64,000 nucleotides of DNA from Oidiodendron maius Zn (taxonomy: Eukaryota; Ascomycota; Leotiomycetes; Myxotrichaceae): positions 453,703 to 517,702 of the forward strand of contig KN832893.1 in assembly GCA_000827325.1 (NCBI GenBank), given 5' to 3'. Positions 11,728 through 22,971 of this stretch are shown here, piece by piece. Positions within the stretch are counted from its first letter, which is position 1, and every line of letters begins with the position of its first letter. Both the position numbers and the translations under genes were made by a program. The notes under the pieces were generated by a model. That model ran no database searches. It worked only from the letters and a program-made list of their open reading frames with translations, and was not told the DNA's origin.

Positions 11728-12185
11728 TGGCATGTAGATTAGATAAATCAGACTTGCAACGCTCTGCTCTGCTTTCATTTAGGATACACGTTTGGTGCAC
11801 CCTACTTGAGAGCATTGTTGATGGTGAAAGTCATTCTATGCTTGGAAACGCGATTAATAGTATATAAAGCTGGACGTATGCCTGTAGTTAGGGAGTTCAG
11901 TCAATACAGTTACCAAAGTTGTATTCGACCTTAGTTAACTCAACTATGTTAGCTTATCACATTATACTTACGTAACAGTAACGGTCAAAATTCAGACTAA
12001 ATCACATAGCCGTAACACGCCGTAAAGATTATATATTGTGTGCACAGTTTACTCCCACGGCTACCTAGTTCCATCTGTTCACTTCAGACCACCAAGAATA
12101 TCGACACCGTATCTATCTATTTCCCACTCGCCCAATTACCCACCTATTAGTATCTCTAAAAACTTCTTGAATTGCAATAACTACC
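11728..12185. other. Intergenic, promoter of the cupin gene
   Basis: This 458-bp stretch contains the 3' end of the monooxygenase gene and the leader of the cupin gene. A tatataaagc-like motif near 11860 is AT-rich but lies too far upstream to assign. I see no gene. Confidence 0.4.
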
Positions 12186-12975
12186 ATGACGGCAACCACA
12201 AGCTCTCCGGAACAGTATCATCTTAAACCAACACCCCACGTCCCAAACAGCGATCTGCCAGTCCTCGTCTACCGCAATGTCTTGCCGAAACCCTATGAAG
12301 AGGACTCAGCGTCGCATTTTCTCGAAGCTAATAACTGGGAGAAAAGAGTATGTCAACTTTACCTCCATTCCTCCTATTCAGACGATTTGTTATATTAACG
12401 GGCAACCAGGGTACGTGGGGGACAATCAAAATTCGCCATTTCCATCCCAATTCTCATGAATGCTACGGTATGTCTGTAGTGGCTTTCCTTCGCTGGACGA
12501 TTCACCAAGGCTCTTCACTTGTCGCCTGTTTGATACAGTATTGATGTGGAATCACAAGGTATTTTCCGTGGACAGTCAGTCCTCCTTCTTGGCGAAGGCC
12601 ATTCTGACGCGTCTGGCGGGGAGAGAATTTCCGTCTCCGCTGGTGATGTGGTTGTGCTGCCAGCTGGGACAGCACATAGCTCAGTCACCAGCACAGATGA
12701 CTATCGCTATGTGGGCGTTTACCCCAAGGTAAGTACTGCTATGCCCAATACCATTATTATTCCTGGTTTTCGGAAACTGAGGGGAACCCCCAACACAGGG
12801 ATGTCCAAGATGGCGGAATGAATTGGGAATCAAGCCCATTGTGGGGCAGACGATGAGGGAGGAGGTCGAGGCCGTGAGCATTCCGGACCATGATCCGGTC
12901 ATGGGATTTGACGGGCCGCTCCCAAGGCTGTGGCGAATGAGGAGGAACAAGAGGGTGGGCATGGCGAAGCTGTGA
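12186..12975 (+). CDS. Cupin-domain protein, YjlB type
   Basis: Four exons: 12186-12347, 12410-12467, 12559-12728 and 12799-12975, giving 188 residues. Exon 1 has the YjlB-like opening (HVPNSDLPVLVYRNVLP, then an acidic stretch and NWEKR). The cupin core follows: HFHPNSHECYGIFRG (the metal-binding HxH...E motif) and AGDVVVLPAGTAHSS (second motif with His). The end, VSIPDHDPVMGFDGPL, matches the terminal block of bacterial YjlB-like proteins (ARVPLPxxDPVxG). Members are small cytosolic proteins of unknown reaction, probably metal-dependent isomerases, dioxygenases or sensors. The gene lies head-to-tail between the flavin monooxygenase and the FAD oxidase and is plausibly co-regulated with them. 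All introns are GT-AG. Confidence 0.82.
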
Positions 12976-13381
12976 GCTTGTCAGCCATAAGTGTTGACGG
13001 CACAAGAGTGGGATGTCTTGTTTGGAAGCTCTGTCTACGGATAGATCCGGTCAGGTGATCTAACGCCCATTTTCTCGTATTACACGACCTGGGCAAGGAA
13101 CGGGATGCACCGGTATTCTGTGTATCAAAGAACTCCCAATACTACGTTGGAGCTGAAAGCGTCACTGGTGGGTAAACTGCTAGAACTACACCATGTATTT
13201 TGTTATAGGCCTCCTTTGATCTTCAATTTCACGCCTCTTTTAATGTAGTTCTTTTCTTATAGAAACATTTCATCTCTCATAGGAACATCTTCTCATATTG
13301 ACTTCTGCTCCATTCACCGGAAGGAAATTTGGCTTCTCTTTCCCTTTCTTTCCACCACTTTCTTCTCTCTTACTTCCTGCA
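12976..13381. other. Intergenic, leader of the FAD oxidase gene
   Basis: This 406-bp region separates the cupin stop from the oxidase start. The last 80 bp are pyrimidine-rich (ttccctttctttccaccac), as is common just upstream of fungal start codons. An in-frame upstream ATG at 13298 would add 28 residues without family resemblance. Confidence 0.4.
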
Positions 13382-14790
13382 ATGGCCACCCATAGCTCCA
13401 TCATGCCAAGGCACAAATCCGACAGAATCCTCATCGTCGGCGCTGGAGTATTTGGTCTTGGAGCAGCCTCAGAACTTGCCGCAAGAGGATACCAAAACAT
13501 CACTGTCATCGACCGTTTTCCACCACCTGTTCCTGATGGGTCCTCGGTCGATATATCACGGGTAATCCGCGCCGACTACGCGGATCCAATCTATGGCCGC
13601 ATGGCAACCGAGGCGCAAGCTCTCTGGCAGACAGAGTACAAAGATCATTTTCACCAGAGCGGATTGGTTTTGTTAACGGAGACGCCCGAGCATCCGTATA
13701 TAGAAGGGTGTATAGATGTGCTTAGAAATGCTAAACAACCATTTACACGTCTTGGTAATGGTAACGAGGCGAAAACGGCCTACCCGGCGCTGTCAGGCAA
13801 CTTGTCTAGGATGTCGGGGTACACAAACGCTGCAGGGGGGTGGGCTGATGCTGCATCTGCAATTAAACAGTTGGCTTTCAAGTGTGCTCAAGGTCGAGTG
13901 TCTTTCATCACTGGACCGCGAGGCACCGTGACGCAGCTACAGAGAAGAGGTAACAAGATCACTGGAGTAGAGGTGTTGTCTGGCCCTCCTATAACCGCAG
14001 ACCACATCATCCTCGCCACGGGAGCGTGGACCTCTACCTTGATCCCGACATACGAAAGCGTCATCTCGACAGGCCAACCAGTTGGGTTCATCCAGCTAAC
14101 AGCCGATGAAGCAAAAAGGTTACGCAAACTACCTGTGGTTATCAATCTTAGCTCGGGCTTCTTTGTCTTCCCTCCCACGCCCGGCACCAACATCTTGAAA
14201 GTTGCACGGCATGGATTTGGCTACGAGAACCCAGTTGAAGTCAAGTATCCGCCTGCACAGAAGGGAATGCCGGTACTACAGAAGACGGTATCCTCGCCTC
14301 TCCGTGACAGGAGCGGTGCTAGAACGTCGTTCATCCCCGCTGATTCGGACAAGGCTCTGCGAGACGGTATTCGGCAGGTCCTTCCTGAGTTTGCAGATCG
14401 TGTTTGGGATAGGACAAGGCTGTGCTGGTACACGGATACGCCGCGGGGAGATTTCATCATTACCGATCATCCGCAAATGGAGGGTTTGTTCTTGGCTACT
14501 GGTGGTAGCGGGCAGTAGGTTTTGTCCTCCTTTTACTCTTCCACTGTTTGAATAAGTCAGCAATGTAAATGGAAAGGAGACTTAAATAACAAGCTCTCTC
14601 TAGTGCATTCAAATTCCTTCCTGTATTAGGAAAGTATATCGCGGATGTGTTTGAAAATGTTGCGCCGCAGGAGGTGAAGGATAAATGGTCGTATGAGAAT
14701 GCGATGAATAGATCTCCTAGTAAGGGGGACGGGAGTAGAGGAGGCCCGAAGAGGAGGAATTTGAACGTCACTGAACGCGCGAGCTTATAG
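13382..14790 (+). CDS. FAD-dependent amine oxidase of the sarcosine oxidase (MSOX/DAO) family
   Basis: Two exons, 13382-14514 and 14604-14790, give 439 residues. The frame of exon 1 runs into a stop only inside the intron. Splicing gtaggt to ctctag restores GGSGHAFKFLPVLGKYIADV, the conserved C-terminal block of the family. The N-terminus has the FAD motif ILIVGAGVFGLGAASELAARG. RLCWYTDTPRGDF carries the Cys that in monomeric sarcosine oxidase and fructosyl-amino-acid oxidases binds flavin covalently. SVDISRVIRADYADPIYG is the usual active-site strand. Expected reaction: oxidation of a secondary amine (N-methyl or N-alkyl amino acid) with O2 to an amino acid, aldehyde and H2O2. The start at 13382 is preferred to 13298 because the extra residues are low-complexity. 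The gene converges on the Zn2Cys6 regulator gene. Confidence 0.88.
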
Positions 14791-15022
14791 ATAAGGTAAT
14801 ATGCACTTGCTTCCGTAGCTATATACACGAGAACTCTTATTATTTTCCATCCAAAGTGTGAACACATAGATATAGTTTGTGGCCCTACCGCCGGCGTTGA
14901 TAATGGTGGAGATATCTTCGTTATAAAAGCACTTCCACAAATGCCACAAATGCCAGCGCCAGGTTTTCCTTTCAATTCTCGTCCTAGTAGCCTCGCAGTA
15001 CAGTAATTCTCCAACTGCACCA

Positions 15023-17483
15023 TTACAAGTTCCCAAGTGTCCACCAACCCGTGGCCTCATTCCCATTCGGATTTGGATTCCCTACATCGAAGAAATTATC
15101 CGCCAACACCGCCAACTCGTCCTCAGAGAAATTGTTCAAACCCATTACCCAATCAGCCCCCACGGCCGCCTCGGGAAATATATTCGAAATCCGCGTCTGA
15201 TTTTGATTTCTCATTTCTGGGACTGCAATAGCGGCAGCGGCCAGCTCACCACTGGGTGTAGATACACTATTTGAACTATTCGGTTCGCGGTTATTGTAGT
15301 CGTCCAGCCGAAACGTATCAGGCAGCGGAGTGGTAAGCGAGACTTCATCATTTAGACTATCCAGCGACGTGTACAGCTCTGGCGAGATGAGGTTCTGCGC
15401 AGCAGGCGGCTTGGCGCTCGCGGCACAGTACTCAAGGATCTCCCAGAAGCAGCCGAGATTGATAAGCATGCCACGCGTAGGCACCTGTGGGCTCTGGTTG
15501 CAGGCAGAATTGGTTGTTGAGACAACTGTCTCGAGGTGTTGTAATTTTTCTGCCTGCAAGAAAGGAGAAGGAGGTTAGTGTATGCTTGGTTTATAGAAGA
15601 GAGGAGGGGCGGGGGGAGGGAACAGTTGGGCATACAATCCGCGCCATGTGTGGCCATTGCTCGCCCATAAGGTGAATAAAATTTAGGCATTTGGTAAATT
15701 CAATCTTCTTTTCTTCTCTCTTGGAGAGATTGGCATCAGTGTAGGCGCGTTGGAGGTGTATTGTTGCAATGATGGCGGTGCAGTGGCCTAAGAAGGGGTC
15801 GGAGGCTTTGTATGCTTTGCTTTCAAGCATGTCGATGAAGCGGACGACCCAGGTTGCATGAGATGAGATGAGGTCTGATGTCTGTTGGAGGAACATTTCT
15901 GGGATGCAGCTACGGAAGTTTCGGAGCCGGAGAGATAACAATAAAGGGTGGTTGAGTAGACAGATGTTGGTGTGGTATAAGAATTGGATGAACAGCCAAG
16001 GTCCCCAGTAGCTTCTGTTTGAATTCAGCTCCTGCGAGGTTCTCTCGTTGAACTTCCCGAGCTTGAAGCGATGTTTACAGGGAAATTTTGTTTCAAACTC
16101 CATTTGTTGAGAGGCGATCGTGGAATACTCGGATTGACTAGACCATGGCGGTATCTGACTCGGCTTCCCATGACGTTGTGCATATTGCGTCGTTTTAAAC
16201 CAGACTTCGGTCAGTTGCAGCATATAGGCTATAATCCCAGCATCCTTTGGTGAGTGAGATTCGTCTATAAAGATAGCATCCGTTTCAAGATTGCAAGAGG
16301 AGGGGAGTAAAGGCTGTTCAGTACTTTTAGGGTAGCAAGGGAAATCAGACTCTACCGAGAGGTCCAGGGAGCTAAACTTAGCACCATGTAGTCTCTTACA
16401 TAAGACTATGCTCCAGAAGCATCGTCGCCTTTCTTCCTTCGTTAGTTCATTATCGTGGGTTGTGGTATAGTTTTCTGATGGCAAGCCAGCACTGCGAGCA
16501 AGGTCCATAGCAAGACAGTTGGAAAGGCTAGCCCTATGAGTGTTTCCGCCTGCACAGTCCTCCGTTAACTATTGTCTTTCAAATAGTGACATGACCTACT
16601 AGTGAAATCAATAATATTTAGGAGGCAAAGTGATTGTAATGTTGAGAGGCGTACGTTGCCTTCAAAAATATTACGCGTCACCAACCTTCGAGCCTGTTCC
16701 ATATACACGTTGGTACATTTAACAGCGCTGGCATACTCGAGGTCGGAGAATCGTGCCGTCAAAGCCAAAATGGAGAATAGAACTTCGGGTTCTCGGCTTC
16801 TCAGGCTGATCAGGAAATTGTCCCGATAAAATAGGGGCAATGGCTGACAGTCGCAATGAAGTAGATATAAAGCACCAGCTGCATCAATCGACTCCCACGG
16901 CGGAAGTGAACTGCAGGTGCAAATTTAGTGCAAGAACTGAGGCACGCTAGGAGATCTTACGTGGAGGATTTCTCCCACTCTTCAATCGTACCTGCTGACG
17001 ACGGGAAAACAGACACTGCTCGATTGCTTGCCTCCTGCTGGTTCACATTCTTTACACTAAATACGCGATGTTAGATATCCTCTCGTAGCAGCTATTCGTT
17101 AAGAAGAACATACGCAAGGGCCTGAAAGACCGCGTCTAACTTTGCTTCCAGAGCCTCCTACCATGAATCAGCCATTTTCTCTAGGGGTAATCGTGCGTCA
17201 TGTCCTGTGGTATACCAATCTTGCTGGGTGGCCCGCCAAATCAGGCAGATAGCTGCTACCTGTCTCGAACGTATAGGGGTACTCGCAGGTATAAACACAT
17301 TCGTGACCTAGGCGGGTACAACCCGAACATTCAGGTTTCTCTCCTGGGCATTTGGACTTCTTTCGACTGCAATACAAGTCAGTGTCTGAGTGTGCTCGGG
17401 TCCCTGTTGCAGGCGAAACCGCTGACTGACCGACATAGCTCACACGCTTGCCTGGTACGCTTGGGAGTCCGTTCTGGGGGCAT
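15023..17483 (-). CDS. Zn(II)2Cys6 transcription factor with fungal_trans domain
   Basis: Seven exons on the minus strand: 17483-17431, 17366-17216, 17157-17114, 17056-16961, 16910-16600, 16549-15636 and 15553-15023, giving 699 residues. The binuclear zinc cluster is split by intron 1: residues 14-41 read ACELC then RRKKSKCPGEKPECSGC, with six Cys spaced 2-6-6-2-6. EALEAKLDAVFQAL follows as a short coiled-coil linker. The fungal-specific transcription-factor domain occupies the middle: FSILALTARFSDLEYA, ARSAGLPSE and TKEERRRCFWSIVLCKRL. The C-terminal 170 residues are Asn/Ser-rich and acidic (NNFSEDELAVLADNFFD), a plausible activation region. An in-frame TAA directly precedes the ATG. Expected role: nuclear pathway-specific regulator, probably of the adjacent oxygenase/oxidase/transporter genes. 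Position is the only evidence for that target. Confidence 0.9.
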
Positions 17484-18553
17484 TTACGATAGAATGAATA
17501 ACGCGGCAAGAACTACGAATCCTACATTCGAGGGAGAGTTGTTGTTGTAGGTTCTTTTTGCCTGTGACAAAGATTCCAAGATAACGGTTTCCCCGCCTTG
17601 TCCTAACTGTTTTCGGCCGCCCTAACTTACTGTTCTCGCAGGCCGCTAGAATTCATGGTCTTATTACAGATTAACAGTACATTCAAACAATTTAGATTTA
17701 AAATTCACACATCTCACGGCTTTCTATATTCAGCTTTTTGCAATAATATAATCACAGCCCTGACATTTTGAAAATAGAGTACATTTGTTATATAATCTGC
17801 TCTTATTCGCTGTGGACTAGTTTAGTATCAAATCTTGCAATCCTTACTGCGTGGTCAGCGAACAATTTACAGAAGATGTTCCTGCTCGACCGACCCAAAG
17901 ACAGGCAATCACCTTTCCAGAAGGATTCCCGCCTGATCCAGTTTCTTTGGATCGTGGGCATAGCTTCTATCCGCAACCACAAAGCGCCAACGAAAGTGCA
18001 GCATTTGTTCATGCCTCTTTGATGCACAGTTTATACAACCAGTTCAGCGGGCACCAAGCCTACTTGTAGCATCTCCTATTGTTTCGGATACGAAAGCTGC
18101 TCGTCCCTCTGATGCTACGGTCCGTGATTGTCAATGCACACTTTGTTGACCGGCATCGTCGGCATTTTCTGCTGTAAACTGATTAGGTAAGGGAGTATGC
18201 AATGGCCCAAGCGCACAGGGCCCCATATTGCAGCAAGAAGAGTGAATAATGAGGCTTGATTCAGTGACTCTACAGCCGCAAATCCCCGATTCCAGTAGTT
18301 AATCGCTATACCTCTGGTCTCCCAGGTTAACTTTGGTGTAAAATGAAGCTGACGTAGGCGCGGAGGAGAAATTTCCGACCTCGAAAGCCCAAACCTCGGC
18401 TGGGAGAAATTTCTTGTCCTTAGAAGATACTATAAATAGGTATAGACAGCGCGCTGGCGTTTAGTCATTTGAATAGAATACCCCTTTGCTTACAACACTG
18501 AGAACAAAACTTCATTCTTCTATAACTTGAGTTTCAAGCTCATTTTAAATACT
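17484..18553. other. Intergenic; short open stretch of unknown origin and a TATA box
   Basis: The region between the regulator and the arylsulfotransferase relic holds one short plus-strand open stretch (17851-18069) with a plausible protein-like composition (FPEGFPPDPVSLDRGHSF) but no family match and no splice context. A TATA box (tataaatagg, 18431-18440) stands about 115 bp upstream of the relic start codon, so the promoter of the dead gene may still be recognisable. Confidence 0.45.
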
Positions 18554-20370
18554 ATGTTACGAATCTCGCAAGGATGGTTGGTGGCAATCGCCTCTGCAAG
18601 CATGTTATCAATTCAAGTTCTAGTTTCTGCTCAGGCTCCGCCGTTTTTCCATGCACCATATTTATGTTTGTATTTCTACCTCCTTACTGCTTGGGCAGAG
18701 AACTGATAACTGCCCATGTTATAGCGGCCCGACTTGAACCCGCCAAAAATTACTTGGGACATCTATGACACAGCTTTAGTGACGCCTGGCTACATTCTCT
18801 TAACACCATAAACTGCCCAGCCTAACTCAAACATAGTAGCAGCACCTCAGAGTGGTCCTTCAGGTTCCAAACTGGAGGCTGTACACGCAACACTTTGATA
18901 AGCTTACTATCAAGTGAGATCCAAAATGGACCATGTATATATGACTCCAATGGGGTAGGGTTTATTCTTAGATCGATGTTCTCGTTTATGAATTCAATCT
19001 CTTACATGTTTTTGGGACCTCGTTTACAGTGGTTACGGTGCTGCTGGTGGAGAGCTCAACCACGATCTCAAACTATCACAATATAATGGGAGACCTGTCC
19101 TAACCTACTACCAAGGAACTGACCGCCAGGGTGGGAACCGAGGCCATGGGGTAATAATGGATGAAAGATATGGCATAGTGACTACAGTTCACTCCGGACT
19201 TGGCTGAGCAGCTGCAGATGTGCACGAATTCGTCATCCTTCCAGATGGGAAGGCACTCTTAACGGTTTTCTAGCTGACCCCATACGACTTGATAGCATTT
19301 GATGTGAACCAGGCCATTGGATGAGTTCTCCAAGGAATTTTCCTAGAGATTGATATCAGAACCGGAGACGTCTTATTTGAGTGGAGGTCATTGGGCCATG
19401 TTCCCCTTAACGAAACTTATTGGCTGCTGGGTAGCAACCCGGAGGTTGGCTTTGGAAATGCCACTGACCAATCGTGGGATTATTTGTAAGCCAGGGAACT
19501 ATTACGTTCTGAATCTGACCATCAGTGCTAACATATTCCATCATTGAAGCCACCTGAATTCGATTGACAAAGACCATGATGGTAATTATATCGTCTCCAG
19601 TCGCCATTGTTCCACAGTATTCAAAATCAGCAAACATGATGGATCAATTATGTGGAGACTTGAACAGTAAATCCAGTGAGTTCCATTTCGAGGGCTTCAA
19701 CAATACATTTGCCTTCCAGCACCAAGTCGGCGTCCTCTCTCAAAGCAAAACTACTACGATTCTCTCGATTTTTGACAATGGCTCAAATGGTTACAGCACG
19801 ACTAGCCTCTATTCTTCCGGCATGGTTATGGCAGTTGACACCAGGACAATGACTTGCACACTTCTCAACCAGTATTATAATCATAGGACCCCGAAAGTTA
19901 CCACAGCTGAAGGCAGCACGCAAGTGCTAAGCAACACTAACGTATTCATTGGCTGGGGAAGTCAACCTGAAATTTCTGAATTCACCGAGAGTAGCCAATG
20001 CATCATGCATGGAGCATTCGGGGCTTTAAACGTAGCCTCCAGTTACCGAGCTTTCAAAATCTCAGAGTGGGTGGGTAGGCCGGACTCAACTCCTGCAGTA
20101 TGGTCGTATGCAAACAGCAGTGAATTACCAACTACTTTCTATATTTCTTGGAATGGCGCTACGCAGCTCGCTCACTGGAGATTTTTTGGTGGGAATAGTA
20201 CAAGTTGTCCCCTATCATTAATTGGAGGTGCGGTGAAAAACTGAGTTGAGACTACTTTCACTGCTTCCGAGTTCTATTCATACGGCTATGCTGAAGCTAT
20301 TGATAAACAAGGAGAAAAGCTTGGAATCTCGCCAATCATTCGTACATTTGTGCCCTATCCGGCTTCTTGA
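18554..20370 (+). pseudogene. Arylsulfotransferase (ASST) family pseudogene
   Basis: A start codon at 18554 opens a signal-peptide-like segment (MLRISQGWLVAIASASML...VSAQ). After that the family pattern continues only by moving between frames and across stops: RPDLNPPKITWDIYD and TPGYILLTP near 18730-18810, a GPCIYDSNG strand near 18930, TGDVLFEWRSLGHV near 19360, DHDGNYIVSSRH near 19575, then an open block 19564-20244. In that block HQVGVLSQSKTTTILSIFDNG and RAFKISEWVGRPDSTPAVWS fit the second half of fungal arylsulfotransferase beta-propellers. A TGA at 20242 interrupts the last exon; reading on gives TFTASEFYSYGYAEAID, the family C-terminus, to 20370. Intact members would be secreted or ER-membrane proteins of 500-600 residues. 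Several stops and frame changes make this non-functional. Confidence 0.75.
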
Positions 20371-20468
20371 CACATTAGAATCTCAAGAAGAAACGAGTAT
20401 GTTAATTGGCATTCGACTACAGCATCGTCAGACATAGATTCTGTAGTAGTAAGCCTACATTGCATAAC

Positions 20469-21118
20469 CTAGTTAAGTAACGACTTTAATAAGTTAGAGA
20501 AATATGAAAGAGGCTCTGTAGAACAGACTTTTCTCCTTCCTACAGGTCTTACGCTACTAATCGACGACCCATCCGACTCCAGCGCCTCTTTCACGGCTCT
20601 CCATAGCTCGTCCGCTACTGGCGCCTCTAGGCTACACACGTTCCAAAGACGTCGAAAAAAAGGACACGCAGTTGTGGTCCGGTTGTCATACTGACCTTTC
20701 TTAACGAATTCTGATCGGAATATCTCGGCTTTGTATCGATTGAGAAAAGTGGGTGAGGACCTATGGGAATGAATATCTATCTCTTTAACCACGACTGGAA
20801 AGGACAGGCATTCGAATATTAGCATAATTTCTTCAAATTTGTCGCAGCCGCGCACAACATTTCGTTCCCCAAATACGGGCCGATCCCAGGGCCGTGTTTA
20901 GCCTGTATCGGAGAACAATGCCCCGTGAAACAGGGAGTGTCTATGTCCCGATGTGACAAGGACTGTGACTCATCTAGCACTTGGACTTCGTACCAAGGTT
21001 GTGTCAAGAGGTACACTAGCGCGAATAGCTGGCGTGTTGGTCGGTGATTGAACGCTCCAATGATCGGTGGGAGCAGAGAGGCACAGTTAGGCAAGTTCGC
21101 GATTCCCTGACACGTCAC
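20469..21118 (-). pseudogene. Hypothetical gene, apparently frameshifted
   Basis: Two overlapping minus-strand frames, 21118-20819 and 20855-20469, look like halves of one protein. The first ends in GNEMLCAAATNLKKLC and the second continues with KEIDIHSHRSSPTFLNRYKAE and YDNRTTTACPFFRRLW. No GT-AG pair joins them because the overlap is only about 37 bp, so a one-base shift near 20820-20855 is likely. I do not recognise the family. The Cys/His-containing first half and the CPFFRRLW segment suggest a real protein rather than chance, but this rests on composition only. Confidence 0.3.
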
Positions 21119-21510
21119 TTTTATCCTGCGAATCTACGCCTTCATGAACAGCGAGATCCACAGCAAACTTCGGTCCCATATTAAATGAATGCAAGGATAC
21201 TCCTTACACAGACTTCTAATAGAGCAAGTCATCTTAGAGCTTACTCCCCCCTTCCCCATGCTCACCGGCTCGTAAGACAAACCCCCCCGCCGATATACAA
21301 ATATGGTATTTACGCAATTGCCATTGCTGGCTATCGCTTGACTCAGAAACGACATACCTGCATCAGAGTCCAGAACAATCATGGTTAGATCCACTGACAG
21401 AAGCACAGCGGGGGGCGGTATCCTTCCTGTAACAAACCCTATGCTGCCTTTCTGGCGTTGAATTGAGCGAATTTGATAATCATCGGACGATGGAAGAACT
21501 ACCCTAGAAA

Positions 21511-22019
21511 TGCGGCATCTTGATCATCGGCGCGGGACTCGCTGGCGTCTCTACCGCATACCCCATTCTTGACGAAAATGATCATCTTCCATCCATTATG
21601 ATACTAGAAGACAGGCAGGTCTGCTCTGGAGTAACGGGAGAAACGGTGAGCTTCGCTCCGAGTCTAGTTTGACTTCATTCGACGATAAATTCAATTCTTC
21701 GGGTGGTCATCTCAAATTTGCTTATGCACATATTTTTCAGAACACCGAACGCTATGGTGCCAAAGCAGCGGAAGAAGTTGCTGCCTTCCAACCAGCTCAT
21801 ATCTATGCACTCAAACAAGTTATGGAGCATGAGAAGATTAATTGTGACTTTATCTTAATCAGGACTCTAGAGGTCCTCTTCGATCAAGCCCAGACAGACT
21901 CTCTAGATGCCATTTATCATGAGAAGTTGAGATCATGTGTTGGAATGCTTGATGATGTCGGTTTCATCGGTCAGAAATATGCCGAACAGGCACGTGTGAC
22001 CCACCTAGTAACTTCCTAA
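21511..22019 (+). pseudogene. FAD-dependent oxidoreductase (DAO family) fragment
   Basis: The sequence starts with a dinucleotide-binding motif (GILIIGAGLAGVSTAYPIL) and continues SIMILEDRQVCSGVTGET, then after a short interruption GGHLKFAYAHIFQNTERYGA and KAAEEVAAFQPAHIYALKQV. That is the first third of fungal FAD-dependent amine or amino-acid oxidoreductases, where CSGATGRNGGHLK is continuous. Here about 45 bp with a TGA interrupt the motif, and the frame ends at 22019 with no catalytic or C-terminal part downstream. It is a truncated relic unrelated in detail to the intact oxidase at 13.4 kb. Confidence 0.65.
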
Positions 22020-22971
22020 CATGATGCTGCTGCATGTCAAAGTCTCATTGATTGCATAAAGTGTCACAAAATTTTATATTGCTGATACTCCCAAACAGCT
22101 CTCAGGAATCAAAGAGGCGAAGGCAGCATTCAGCACCACCACGGCCCAGCTTTGGCCCTATTAATTGATTGCCTGTCAACTTACCCTCAGTAGAGGTGTT
22201 AATCTCCAAACGAGGATCACTGTCGTCGAAGTTGTTAAGTTCGCAGTCCAAAACACCACTCTTTGCCCTCACGTTTTCCACCAAAATTGAAGTTCACAAC
22301 GCCGCTATTGGGGGTTAAAGAAGTCGAGATTGCCTGATTGTATTATAATAGCAGTCGGGAATAGATGGGAACTTAGTTGTCGTCCGTGACGCACGTTAAG
22401 AGGAGAAAATGGAGAAGAAAATAACAAAGAAAAAGAAACTAGGATTCTTAACTATCTATTATCATAAACCATTGTACACTAACTGTGTGGCTATTCAATC
22501 ATCATACAAGTATAATTTATAACCTCCGGGTTAGCCTACGTCCATATGGATTGAAGGAGTGTGTCTCAATAGAGGCAAATAGAGCTGTATAGCCCCGGAG
22601 TCACTATATTAGTCTTCGGAGAGCAGTTAACTAACCAGCTCTCAAATAACAGAGCGTGATTTAGTTAGCCTAAGACACTAATACTCTCAATAATATTCGA
22701 TGCGTGCATCTATGTCTCATTGGGCACCCAATGCGGCACGGTGAATTACGGCATGTGAGATACAGGCCGTGTACATATCACCCTGCTAGCTCTGGCGCAG
22801 TGCTACATTACGGTTTGTCTCTATTATCCCCAGAAGCACTCTCATCTATAAAAACACGCTGTCCCCTCAGTAATGGAGATTACTGCAGTTACTATTCAGC
22901 TTTACCACTGACCCTTGCCGCTCAACGGTGTCAATTACTTCAATCGTTACGTACGGGAAATTCGACGCAAG
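22020..22971. other. Intergenic, no supported gene
   Basis: AT-rich up to about 22700, then rising GC toward the hydrolase gene. I see no gene or clear repeat. An in-frame ATG at 22915 upstream of the hydrolase would add 19 residues without family resemblance. Confidence 0.4.

Noticed and set aside
14496-15047. 183-codon minus-strand frame overlapping the end of the FAD oxidase
   Set aside because: It lies antisense to the spliced last exon of the oxidase and shows no family pattern; the regulator gene ends at 15023 in another frame.
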